Of a stretch of 41,357 nt of DNA, positions 32,765 to 40,802 are shown piece by piece. The DNA comes from Bacteroidaceae bacterium. GTDB lineage: Bacteria > Bacteroidota > Bacteroidia > Bacteroidales > Bacteroidaceae. The stretch lies in assembly GCA_024398595.1 (NCBI GenBank), contig JAKSIX010000019.1, positions 1-41,357 on the forward strand, in the 5' to 3' direction. The notes beneath the pieces are model-generated. The model was not told the origin of the DNA. It saw only the letters and a list, made by a program, of their open reading frames with translations, and did not search any database. Made by a program: the position numbers and the translations under genes. Position 1 is the first letter of the stretch. Each line of letters begins with the position of its first letter.

Positions 32765-33418
32765 TTATGCAATTATCATATCCGGAGTACGCTGCGCTTC
32801 CGTAAGTTTGCCTATACGTTCCTGTACAGATCTGACATTGGACAGACGTGTACGGATAACCGTCTTGCAGTCAAACAGTCTGCCGGGCTGACTGTCGTGT
32901 CCGAACTGACCATAATCCTGTGATGCAATATTCAATCCCATATCCTTGACTATGCGCATAATATCGTTCATCACCGGATATGAGAACAACACTGTAATGT
33001 CTTTCTCAACGAAGCGCTCCACAATTTCAGATGCTTGTATAACGTCCGCAGCCGCCCTGCGGTATGCCTCAATCAATCCGCTTGTACCCAGCTTCACACC
33101 ACCGAAATAGCGCACTACAGCTATCAGTATATCAGTCAGATTGTTACTGTTAATCTGCCCTATTATCGGCTTGCCGGCAGTTCCTGACGGCTCTCCATTG
33201 TCATTTGCTCTCCATTCCTGACGTTCTGCCCCCAGCATATACGCATAGCACACATGACGCGCATCGTAATATTCCTTCTGTATGGCTGCAATATGCTCTT
33301 TTACCTCATCGGCACTACTTACAGGAAAAGCGAACGATATGAAACGGCTGCGCTGCTCCGTGAACTGGGACTCCACTTTCCCTTCAATTGTACGATAAGT
33401 GTCGATAACAACTTCCAT
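32765..33418 (-). CDS. YigZ/IMPACT-family protein
   Basis: 217 aa. UPF0029/IMPACT domain: RSRFISFAFPVSS, YYDARHVCYAYMLG, NDNGEPSGTAGKPIIGQI and VVRYFGGVKLGTSGLIEAYRRAA are the family signature, followed by a C-terminal DUF1949-like ferredoxin-fold domain. Cytosolic; the human relative IMPACT affects translational control, the bacterial role is unclear. Located 28 bp after DUF1015 and 19 bp before GH67, so it is likely part of the same transcript although not related in function. Confidence 0.92.
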   Translation of the reverse strand: MEVVIDTYRTIEGKVESQFTEQRSRFISFAFPVSSADEVKEHIAAIQKEYYDARHVCYAYMLGAERQEWRANDNGEPSGTAGKPIIGQINSNNLTDILIAVVRYFGGVKLGTSGLIEAYRRAAADVIQASEIVERFVEKDITVLFSYPVMNDIMRIVKDMGLNIASQDYGQFGHDSQPGRLFDCKTVIRTRLSNVRSVQERIGKLTEAQRTPDMIIA

Positions 33419-33446
33419 GTCACTGTCAGGACGTGTACCCCGAAAA

Positions 33447-34694
33447 CTAATCCAGAGAGTGAATAATCAGTCCCGAACGTAACTTAGGCTCAAACCACGT
33501 GGTCTTCGGTGGCATTATGTTACCGCTGTCAGCAATATCCATAAGTTGCTTCATTGACACCGGATAGAGTGCAAGCGCAGTCTTCATCTCACCGCTGTCC
33601 ACCCTGCGCTTCAGTTCGCCAAGTCCGCGTATTCCCCCTACAAAATCTATCCTGCTGTCTCTTCGCAAGTCCTTGATACCTAATATCCTGTCTAAAATCA
33701 GATTTGATGATATTGTAACATCCAGTACACCAATGGGATCACTGTCATTGTATGTGCCTGGCTTGGCGGTAAGCTTGTACCACTCTCCTTCCAGATAAAG
33801 TGAGAAAGTATGAAGTTCTGACGGCTTGAAAATGTCATTTCCTTTCTTCTCGACAACAAATTTCTCATCCAGAGCATTGAGGAACTCGGTCGGAGTCAGA
33901 CCGTTCAAGTCCTTGATTACACGGTTGTAGTCAATGATGGTCAACTGACTGGCCGGGAAACATACAGCCATAAAGTAATTGTATTCTTCCCTGCCTGTAT
34001 GATTGGGATTCAGTCGTGCTTTCTCTGCACCAACCAGTGCCGCAGCTGCTGAACGGTGGTGACCATCGGCAATATACAACGACGGAATCGCAGCAAACCG
34101 TTCCGTAATGCTCCTTATATCCTCGTCCTTGTCAATTATCCATAGCCTATGACGGAAACCGTCACCAGAAGCCACGTAGTCATATTCCGGTTTTGACACA
34201 ATGTATCGTGACACGATGGCATCAAGAACAGAATCGTCCGGATATGCGAAGAATACAGGCTCTATGTTTGCATTGTTCACGCGTACATGCTTCATCCTGT
34301 CCTCTTCCTTGTCGGCACGGGTCAGTTCGTGTTTCTTAATGTTACCTGTCAGATAATCATTGACATACGCCCCTACGACCAAACCATATTGTGTCTTGTC
34401 GTTCATAGTTTGGGCGTAGATATAATACTGCTCCTTCCCATCCTGGACCAGCCACCCGTTCTTTCTGAACTTTGCGAAATTTTCAGCGGCCTTTGCATAA
34501 ACTCTGGAATCTGTTTCAGCAGTACCTACAGGAAAATCTATCTCCGGCTTAATTATATGGTACAACGACATCTCATTATCGCCTGCCTCTGCGCGTGCCT
34601 CTTCTGAATCAAGCACATCGTACGGACGACTTTGAACTTTTTCTACGAGCTCTTTTGGTGGGCGTATGCCCCTGAATGGTTTTACTGTTGCCAT
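33447..34694 (-). CDS. DUF1015-family protein
   Basis: 415 aa from ATG 34694 (MATVKPFRGIRPPKELV); the frame extends upstream into the hairpin region and is not used. Family motifs: RPYDVLDSEEAR, LYHIIKPEIDFP and IADGHHRSAAA. DUF1015 proteins commonly neighbour serA/serC and are thought to act in serine or amino-acid metabolism; some relatives are kinase-like. Biochemical function is not known to me. It follows serA by 146 bp, across a hairpin and a -7 box. Confidence 0.9.
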   Translation of the reverse strand: MATVKPFRGIRPPKELVEKVQSRPYDVLDSEEARAEAGDNEMSLYHIIKPEIDFPVGTAETDSRVYAKAAENFAKFRKNGWLVQDGKEQYYIYAQTMNDKTQYGLVVGAYVNDYLTGNIKKHELTRADKEEDRMKHVRVNNANIEPVFFAYPDDSVLDAIVSRYIVSKPEYDYVASGDGFRHRLWIIDKDEDIRSITERFAAIPSLYIADGHHRSAAAALVGAEKARLNPNHTGREEYNYFMAVCFPASQLTIIDYNRVIKDLNGLTPTEFLNALDEKFVVEKKGNDIFKPSELHTFSLYLEGEWYKLTAKPGTYNDSDPIGVLDVTISSNLILDRILGIKDLRRDSRIDFVGGIRGLGELKRRVDSGEMKTALALYPVSMKQLMDIADSGNIMPPKTTWFEPKLRSGLIIHSLD

Positions 34695-34711
34695 ATTATA
34701 TACTTTTATAC

Positions 34712-34756
34712 AAAAAACCTCCGTTTCTCCATTATACAATCGGAAGCGGAGGTTTT
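34712..34756 (-). terminator. Hairpin with U-run between serA and DUF1015
   Basis: Minus strand: AAAACCTCCG (34747-34756) pairs with CGGAGGTTTT (34714-34723), extended by a few inner pairs, and is followed by a T-run (TTTTTT). It can end serA transcripts. It also lies at the predicted 5' end of transcripts from the -7 box at 34757-34764, so it might act as an attenuator or a protective 5' stem for DUF1015. Confidence 0.7.
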
Positions 34757-34764
34757 CAAAGTTA
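34757..34764 (-). promoter_or_regulatory. Candidate -7 box for DUF1015-YigZ-GH67 operon
   Basis: Minus-strand TAACTTTG, full TAnnTTTG match; predicted start near 34753, inside the hairpin arm, leaving a leader of about 60 nt. No -33 box at the right spacing. Confidence 0.4.
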
Positions 34765-34840
34765 TATAAAAAACTCAGAATCTGTTTTGAAATGTTCCAA
34801 TTAATCTTTTATAAAGTCTATCCAGCTGAAAAACAGATTC

Positions 34841-35761
34841 TTATCTGTTCACCATAAATTTTGTACAACCGTCATTAATAAAGCCTACAATCTGATTTGC
34901 TGCAGCCAAACCGGCGTTAATATTGGCCTCGGATGTCTGAGCACCCATTTTCTTGGGGGTCGAGAAGAATCTGTCAGCGAACAGTTCCGCAAACTTCCCA
35001 TTTGCAGCCGGTTGGATATCAGTGACAAATTTGAGGTCATCCCTTTTCTGCATCAGAGTAATCAGTTCCACTTCATTGATTATCTCCTTTCTGGCAGAAT
35101 TGACCAATACCGAATTCTTAGGCATCAGACTTACCAGTTTCTTTCCAATAGAGTTCTTTGTCTCATCAGTAGCCGGAAGATGAAGAGATATGACCTGACA
35201 AGTGCGGTACATATCTTCCACATTGTCAACGGCATGTACTCCTGCGGCCTCAATCACGTCCTTAGGGCAATATGCATCGTAGGCATATACATCCATCCCG
35301 AACCCCTTGGCAATACGTGCCACATTGCGTCCGACATTGCCAAATGCGTGTATGCCAATCTTTTTACCAAGCAGCTCACTTCCGGATGTGCCGTTATAAA
35401 AGTTGCGTACAGCATATACCAGCATACCGAATACCAACTCTGCCACAGCATTTGCATTCTGTCCGGGAGTGTTCATTACGCATACTCCGTGAGCGGTTGC
35501 AGATGCAAGATCCACATTGTCATATCCAGCACCGGCACGTACTACGATTTTCAGTTTCTTTGCAGCATCAAACACTTCATTATCAATCACATCGCTGCGG
35601 ATAATCATAGCATCTGCATCAGCTGCAGCTTCAAGAAGAGCCGATTTTTCAGTATATTTCTCCAAAAGTGCCAATTCAAATCCGGCCTTCTCTATAATGT
35701 CACGGATTCCGTCAACAGCAACTTTTGCAAAAGGCTTTGACGTAGCAACTAAGACTTTCAT
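34841..35761 (-). CDS. serA: D-3-phosphoglycerate dehydrogenase (type III, Lys variant)
   Basis: 306 aa, short form without ACT/regulatory domain. First step of serine synthesis from 3-phosphoglycerate. NAD-binding site GIHAFGNVGRNVARIAKGFG, substrate/NAD motif VRAGAGYDNVDL, LPATDETKNSIGKKL, NSARKEIINE with the catalytic Arg. The usual catalytic His position reads STPKKMGAQ, i.e. Lys instead of His, matching the Lys subgroup of type III PGDH. Follows serC by 13 bp, a typical serC-serA order. Confidence 0.93.
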   Translation of the reverse strand: MKVLVATSKPFAKVAVDGIRDIIEKAGFELALLEKYTEKSALLEAAADADAMIIRSDVIDNEVFDAAKKLKIVVRAGAGYDNVDLASATAHGVCVMNTPGQNANAVAELVFGMLVYAVRNFYNGTSGSELLGKKIGIHAFGNVGRNVARIAKGFGMDVYAYDAYCPKDVIEAAGVHAVDNVEDMYRTCQVISLHLPATDETKNSIGKKLVSLMPKNSVLVNSARKEIINEVELITLMQKRDDLKFVTDIQPAANGKFAELFADRFFSTPKKMGAQTSEANINAGLAAANQIVGFINDGCTKFMVNR

Positions 35762-35774
35762 ATTAATCTGATAA

Positions 35775-36839
35775 TTAATGTTTTGACTCGTATTCCCTCA
35801 TGCAGTCTATAAGTGCCTGTACGCTTTCTTCCGGCAGAGCATTATAGCACGATGCGCGGAAACCGCCTACTGAACGGTGTCCTTTAATACCGACCATACC
35901 CTTACCCTGTGCGAACTTGAGGAAATCTTCCTCCAGTTCCTTGTACTCTTCGTTCATTACCCAACAGATGTTCATGTACGAGCGGTCCTCCCCAACGGCA
36001 GTACCAACAAACAGCTTATTACGGTCAATCTCACTGTAGAGCATATCTGCACGAACCTTTGCACGTTTTGCCATCTCCTCTACGCCACCCTGAGCCTTAA
36101 GCCAACGGAGAGATTCCATAGCAGCATAGATTGTAAATGTTGGAGGCGTGTTGAACATTGAACCGTTATCGATATGGGTCCGGTAGTCCAGCATAGTCGG
36201 AATATAACGCTCCACCTTGCCGAGTGCATCGTTCTTCACAATGACGAACGCCATGCCTGAAGGAGCCAGATTCTTCTGTGCACCGCCATAGATGCAGCTG
36301 TACTTGCTGACATCCACAGGACGTGAGAAAATGTCGGATGACATATCTGATATCAAAGGAACAGGGCTGTCCGGATCCTTGCGTATCTCAGTACCGTAAA
36401 TGGTATTGTTGCTCGTGAAATGGAAATAATCCGCATCTGACGGAATCTCGAAATTCTTTGGAATATATGTGTAATTCTTATCCGCCGATGATGCGACCTC
36501 AATAACCTCGCCGAAAGCCTTTGCCTCCTTGATTGCCTTCTTTGCCCATACGCCAGTGTTCAGATATGCGGCTTTTCTGTTCAGGAAGTTAAAAGGAACG
36601 CGACAGAACTCCATACTTGCACCTCCTGCAAGAAACAGGACTGAATAGCCCTCCGGAACTGAAAGAATCTCCTTAATCAAAGCTGTAGCCTCATCTACTA
36701 CCGGCTGAAACTCCTTTGAGCGATGGCTGATTGACAATATGGATATACCAGTACCAGCGAAATCGTTTACAGCCTGTGCTGACTTCTCAATTACCTCCTG
36801 TGGAAGGACGGCCGGACCTGCGCAAAAATTATGCTTCAT
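35775..36839 (-). CDS. serC: Phosphoserine aminotransferase
   Basis: 355 aa from ATG 36839 ([13 protein letters not shown]), the family start; an in-frame ATG at 36869 lies inside the -7 box and is rejected. PLP enzyme converting 3-phosphohydroxypyruvate to phosphoserine. [45 protein letters not shown] and the PLP lysine in [15 protein letters not shown] are visible, plus [17 protein letters not shown] at the end. Paired with serA; phosphoserine phosphatase is not in the window. Confidence 0.97.
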   Translation of the reverse strand: MKHNFCAGPAVLPQEVIEKSAQAVNDFAGTGISILSISHRSKEFQPVVDEATALIKEILSVPEGYSVLFLAGGASMEFCRVPFNFLNRKAAYLNTGVWAKKAIKEAKAFGEVIEVASSADKNYTYIPKNFEIPSDADYFHFTSNNTIYGTEIRKDPDSPVPLISDMSSDIFSRPVDVSKYSCIYGGAQKNLAPSGMAFVIVKNDALGKVERYIPTMLDYRTHIDNGSMFNTPPTFTIYAAMESLRWLKAQGGVEEMAKRAKVRADMLYSEIDRNKLFVGTAVGEDRSYMNICWVMNEEYKELEEDFLKFAQGKGMVGIKGHRSVGGFRASCYNALPEESVQALIDCMREYESKH

Positions 36840-36866
36840 TACAACAAGTTTTAGTTTTTGACGGTG

Positions 36867-36898
36867 CAAATGTACCCCCTATTTTTCATATTGCCCAA
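36867..36898 (-). promoter_or_regulatory. Promoter of serC-serA
   Basis: Minus strand: -33-like ATTG (36895-36898), 20-bp spacer, -7 box TACATTTG (36867-36874), full TAnnTTTG match. Predicted start near 36863 gives a leader of about 24 nt to ATG 36839 and excludes the upstream ATG at 36869. Confidence 0.65.
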
Positions 36899-36950
36899 TT
36901 AAAACAGCAAATTTCTATTCCTTGTTGAAAAATCGGTGCCAAGGATATGG

Positions 36951-36978
36951 ATTGAAATCGGGACAGCTTCTAATTTTG
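36951..36978 (+). promoter_or_regulatory. Candidate promoter of tex
   Basis: TAATTTTG (36971-36978), full TAnnTTTG match, with ATTG at 36951-36954 at a slightly short spacing of 16. Predicted start near 36982 gives an 18-nt leader before the ATG at 37000. Confidence 0.5.
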
Positions 36979-36985
36979 TGGTATT

Positions 36986-37015
36986 GAAATGAATGAGGTA
37001 TGGAAATGAATGAGG
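36986..37015 (+). repeat. 13-bp direct repeat spanning the tex start
   Basis: GAAATGAATGAGG occurs at 36986-36998 and 37003-37015 (offset 17). The first copy lies in the leader and carries an ATG whose short frame (MNEVWK, stop at 37007-37009) overlaps the tex start; the second copy codes the tex N-terminus. Confidence 0.85.
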
Positions 37016-39147
37016 AATACACAAGGATTATCAGTCGTGAGACCGGCATTGAAGCCTGGCGCGTAAACAACGTACTCAAGCTGTTGGATGGAGGTGCCAC
37101 AATACCTTTCATCAGCCGTTACCGCAAGGAGGCTACAGGTGGAATGGACGAGGTGCAGGTGTCTCAGATAAGCGATGCGCTGGAGCGTCTGCAAACAATA
37201 GACAAGCGTAAGGAAACCATACTGTCCTCCATTGGGAGTCAGGACAAGCTTACCCCGGAGTTACGCAAGCGTATTGAGAACTGCTGGAATGCAACCGAAC
37301 TTGAAGACATATATGCTCCGTACAAGCCGAAGAGACGTACGCTGGCATCCGTCGCACGTGAGAAAGGGCTGGAGCCTCTGGCAGACTTTCTGATGAAGCA
37401 GAACCGTTACGTGCCGTTGCATCAGGAGGCTGCAAAATATATCAGCCCGGAAAAGGGCGTTGGGTCAGAAGAAGATGCATTGAACGGAGCAATGCACATC
37501 ATAGCAGAGGATATATCTGTCGATGAGGGAGCACGCAACATAGTACGGGCCGCATTCCGTCGTGAGGCGAGAATATCAAGCCGCGTAATCAAAGGCAAGG
37601 AAAGCGATGCCCAGAAATACCGCGACTGGTTCGATTTCAGCGAACCCCTGTCGCGCTGTGCGTCGCACCGTCTGCTGGCAATGCGGCGCGGTGAGGCAGA
37701 AGGATTCCTGCGCGTGTCAATAGACATCAACGATGAAAAAACCTCCGATGCACTCTCCCACCGTTTTGTAAAAGGCGGCTCGGAAGCATCTGATTACGTA
37801 GATGAGGCCGTGCGCGACTCATACAGCCGTCTGCTGCAGCCGTCCATTGAGAATGAGTTCGCCGCGCTGTCCAAGGAAAAAGCCGATGCGGAGGCGATAC
37901 GCATATTCGCACGCAATCTGGAGCAGCTTCTGATGGCATCGCCTCTCGGTCAGAAAACGGTGCTCGGCATTGATCCGGGTTTCCGTACAGGCTGCAAGGT
38001 GGTCTGCCTGAACAGTGAGGGCGCCCTGCTCCATAATGAGACGATATTTCCGCATCCTCCTGTAAATCAGTCGCGCCAGGCAGCCGCAAAGATTCAGGCA
38101 CTTGTAGAGCAATACCATATCGAAGCCATTGCGATTGGCAACGGCACTGCCGGACGTGAGACCGTGGAATTTGTAAACGGTCTGCATCTGCCACACTCAG
38201 TACAGGTATTTTCTGTCAACGAGGACGGTGCATCGGTGTATTCTGCCTCAAAGACAGCGCGCGAAGAGTTCCCGGAATACGATGTGACTGTCCGCGGTGC
38301 CGTATCGATAGGCCGCAGACTGATGGATCCGCTGGCTGAACTGGTGAAAATAGACCCTTCCTCAATAGGTGTAGGCCAATATCAGAAAGATGTGAGCCAG
38401 ACCGACCTGAAACATTCACTCGACCAGACGGTAGTCAGCTGCGTAAACCGTGTGGGAGTGAACCTCAATACCGCCAGTATGCATCTGCTTACATACGTGA
38501 GCGGTCTCGGTCCGCAACTCGCGCAGAATATAGTCGATTACCGCAACGAGAACGGTGCCTTCAAATCGCGCAGGCAGTTGAAGGACGTTCCACGCCTCGG
38601 TCCCAAAGCATTTGAGCAATCCGCAGGATTCCTGCGCATACAGGGCGGGACAGAGCCTTTAGACAACTCTGCCGTTCATCCGGAGAGCTATGGCATAGTG
38701 CAGAAAATGGCCAAGGACTTGAACTGTACTGTCGATGAACTGATGCACAGCGCCGGACTGCGCTCCAAAATAGACATAAACCGCTATGTGACGGATACCA
38801 TAGGCATCCCTACCCTGACCGACATTATGAAGGAACTGGAGAAACCCGGCCTTGACCCGCGAGGTCCGCTACGCAAGTTTGAGTTCTCCGATGAGGTCCA
38901 CACCATTGAAGATGTCCGCGCAGGTATGGTATTACCCGGCATCATAGCCAACATTACCAATTTCGGCTGTTTCGTTGATATCGGTGTTCACGTGAAGGGT
39001 CTTATCCACATATCGCAACTGTCTCCCGGCCGTCGCATCAGTGACCCTACGGAAGTCGTATCGCTACAGCAGCAGATTCACGTCCGCGTCCTCGACGTTG
39101 ACATACCCCGCCAGCGCATCAGCCTGGCACTTGATACCGAACGATGA
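37000..39147 (+). CDS. tex: Tex-family RNA-binding transcription accessory protein
   Basis: 715 aa. Order: N-terminal helical Tex region (GATIPFISRYRKEATGGMDE), YqgF/RNase H-like domain (LGIDPGFRTGCKVV near 322), helix-hairpin-helix region (LTYVSGLGPQLAQNIVDYR; LKDVPRLGPKAFEQSAGF) and a C-terminal S1 domain (PGIIANITNFGCFVDIGVHVKGLIHISQ). Tex proteins bind nucleic acid and affect transcription; catalysis is not established. The stop overlaps the following esterase ATG by 4 bp. Confidence 0.96.
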   Translation: MEMNEEYTRIISRETGIEAWRVNNVLKLLDGGATIPFISRYRKEATGGMDEVQVSQISDALERLQTIDKRKETILSSIGSQDKLTPELRKRIENCWNATELEDIYAPYKPKRRTLASVAREKGLEPLADFLMKQNRYVPLHQEAAKYISPEKGVGSEEDALNGAMHIIAEDISVDEGARNIVRAAFRREARISSRVIKGKESDAQKYRDWFDFSEPLSRCASHRLLAMRRGEAEGFLRVSIDINDEKTSDALSHRFVKGGSEASDYVDEAVRDSYSRLLQPSIENEFAALSKEKADAEAIRIFARNLEQLLMASPLGQKTVLGIDPGFRTGCKVVCLNSEGALLHNETIFPHPPVNQSRQAAAKIQALVEQYHIEAIAIGNGTAGRETVEFVNGLHLPHSVQVFSVNEDGASVYSASKTAREEFPEYDVTVRGAVSIGRRLMDPLAELVKIDPSSIGVGQYQKDVSQTDLKHSLDQTVVSCVNRVGVNLNTASMHLLTYVSGLGPQLAQNIVDYRNENGAFKSRRQLKDVPRLGPKAFEQSAGFLRIQGGTEPLDNSAVHPESYGIVQKMAKDLNCTVDELMHSAGLRSKIDINRYVTDTIGIPTLTDIMKELEKPGLDPRGPLRKFEFSDEVHTIEDVRAGMVLPGIIANITNFGCFVDIGVHVKGLIHISQLSPGRRISDPTEVVSLQQQIHVRVLDVDIPRQRISLALDTER

Positions 39148-40700
39148 AAACGATTATACAAACACTGCTGATAATACTTGCACTATCCTCTTGCCACTCC
39201 AACAATCCATTGCAGATAAGAGTCGAGGGAGGCCTGATAGAGGGAACTGCAGATGAAGGTCTGAGCATATACAAAGGTATCCCGTTCGCCGCTCCTCCAG
39301 TCGGCGAACTGAGGTGGAAGGCTCCTCAGCCTGTACAGTCTTGGGATGGCGTTCTTGAGACCAGGGAGTTCGCTCCGAGTCCGATGCAGGCCGACACTAC
39401 ACTCAACACCAGCGAAGACTGCCTGTACCTGAATGTCTGGACACCAGCAAAATCGAAAAAAGACAGATTACCGGTTATGGTCTGGATTTACGGCGGAGGA
39501 TTTTCAATAGGCTCCACATCGTATCCCTATTCCGATGGAGCCGAACTTGCCCGCAAGGGAGTGGTTGTGGCCAGCATCGCATACCGTGTCGGATATTTGG
39601 GTTTCCTGGCACATCCCGAACTGTCAGCGGAAAACGCTGAAGGCGTGTCGGGCAACTATGGTCTGCTGGACCAGATTGCAGCGCTGCGCTGGATCAGAGA
39701 CAACATCGGTACATTCGGCGGAGATCCGTCCAATGTCACCATTTTCGGGCAGTCAGCCGGCGGAATCTCTGTCAGTATGCTTTGTGCGTCGCCATTGGCC
39801 AAAGGCCTGTTCAAACACGCAATTTCGCAGAGCGGCGGTTCGTTCAGCCCATGCAGGGAAGACTCCTATCCCGGAGAGAATATGAAAAGTCTGGAGATGG
39901 CAGAGTCCGACGGACTAAGGTATGCCCTGGAACTTGGAGCAAACAGCCTGACCGGACTGCGTTCACTTCCCGACACTGTATTCTCACGCCCCTACAATGC
40001 TACCGGCGGGGCATGGCCCATCATTGACGGCTATGTCATTCCCGATGACCAGTACAGACTCTATCAGGCCGGCAACTACAACGATGTAGATATACTTATC
40101 GGCTACAATTCCGACGAAGGCGAAAGCTTCACAGCCAGCGACTCTCTGACACACATAGGAAATGTCCGTCAGAGATTCGGCGAATACGCCTCACTGCTGC
40201 TTGATGCCTATCCCGTGACATCCAATCCCGTTCCCAAAAGCGGTCGCGACCTGCTTCGCGATGCCTCGTTCGGCTGGCATACCTGGGCTTGGGGATGCCT
40301 GCAGGCAGAAACAGGCAGTTCCAACGTATTTATGTACTATTTCGACAGACACGATGATAATGCCGTATCCGACATAGGTTCAGTCCACGGTTCCGAAGTC
40401 GCATACGTCTTCCAGCATACCGGGGATAGTCTGCCGGGAGACCAGGAACTGAAGCGTCAGATAGGTGACTACTGGGTCAATTTTGCCACAACCGGCAATC
40501 CGAATGCAGAAGGACTCCCCTATTGGCCCGCATTCACCAACCAGAGCCGACAGGTCATGTACCTGACCAATCAGGGCTCACACGCCGGCCCAGTCCCTGA
40601 TGCAAACTCGATGCTGGAACTGGACGGATATTTCGCCTCAAGACGAAAAATACGGCAACAGTTAAGACAAAAAGAAAGAACATATTCCGGCTGTCTGTAA
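39144..40700 (+). CDS. Type-B carboxylesterase, lipoprotein
   Basis: 518 aa, alpha/beta-hydrolase of the carboxylesterase type-B family. Lipoprotein signal with Cys17 (ILALSSC), so periplasmic or outer-membrane. Oxyanion hole YGGGF (116-120), nucleophile Ser204 in FGQSAGG, acid in NSDEGESF, His in SVHGSEVAYVF; EDCLYLNVW is the family signature. Substrate is probably an ester, possibly of plant or dietary origin, but not determined. Its ATG overlaps the tex stop (ATGA), so it is translationally coupled to tex, an unusual partner. Confidence 0.93.
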   Translation: MKTIIQTLLIILALSSCHSNNPLQIRVEGGLIEGTADEGLSIYKGIPFAAPPVGELRWKAPQPVQSWDGVLETREFAPSPMQADTTLNTSEDCLYLNVWTPAKSKKDRLPVMVWIYGGGFSIGSTSYPYSDGAELARKGVVVASIAYRVGYLGFLAHPELSAENAEGVSGNYGLLDQIAALRWIRDNIGTFGGDPSNVTIFGQSAGGISVSMLCASPLAKGLFKHAISQSGGSFSPCREDSYPGENMKSLEMAESDGLRYALELGANSLTGLRSLPDTVFSRPYNATGGAWPIIDGYVIPDDQYRLYQAGNYNDVDILIGYNSDEGESFTASDSLTHIGNVRQRFGEYASLLLDAYPVTSNPVPKSGRDLLRDASFGWHTWAWGCLQAETGSSNVFMYYFDRHDDNAVSDIGSVHGSEVAYVFQHTGDSLPGDQELKRQIGDYWVNFATTGNPNAEGLPYWPAFTNQSRQVMYLTNQGSHAGPVPDANSMLELDGYFASRRKIRQQLRQKERTYSGCL

Positions 40701-40738
40701 TTGAAGCCCGTCGTTGCCGGCTGTCGCAATGTCGAATG

Positions 40739-40780
40739 ACAAATCCCGCCCAAGCTGCAATTGCAGAGGGCGGGACTTGT
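40739..40780. terminator. Terminator-like hairpin between convergent genes
   Basis: 13-bp stem ACAAATCCCGCCC (40739-40751) / GGGCGGGACTTGT (40768-40780), one A/C mismatch, with loop containing palindrome CTGCAATTGCAG (40755-40766). GC-rich but with no strong T-run on either side. Separates the esterase from the convergent Rpn-type gene. Confidence 0.7.
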
Positions 40781-40802
40781 CCTGTGTATGCGGTGCAGAC
40801 GT

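Noticed and set aside
36840-36869. Ten-residue N-terminal extension of SerC
   Set aside because: The upstream ATG overlaps the promoter -7 box, and the family starts at MKHNFCAGP.
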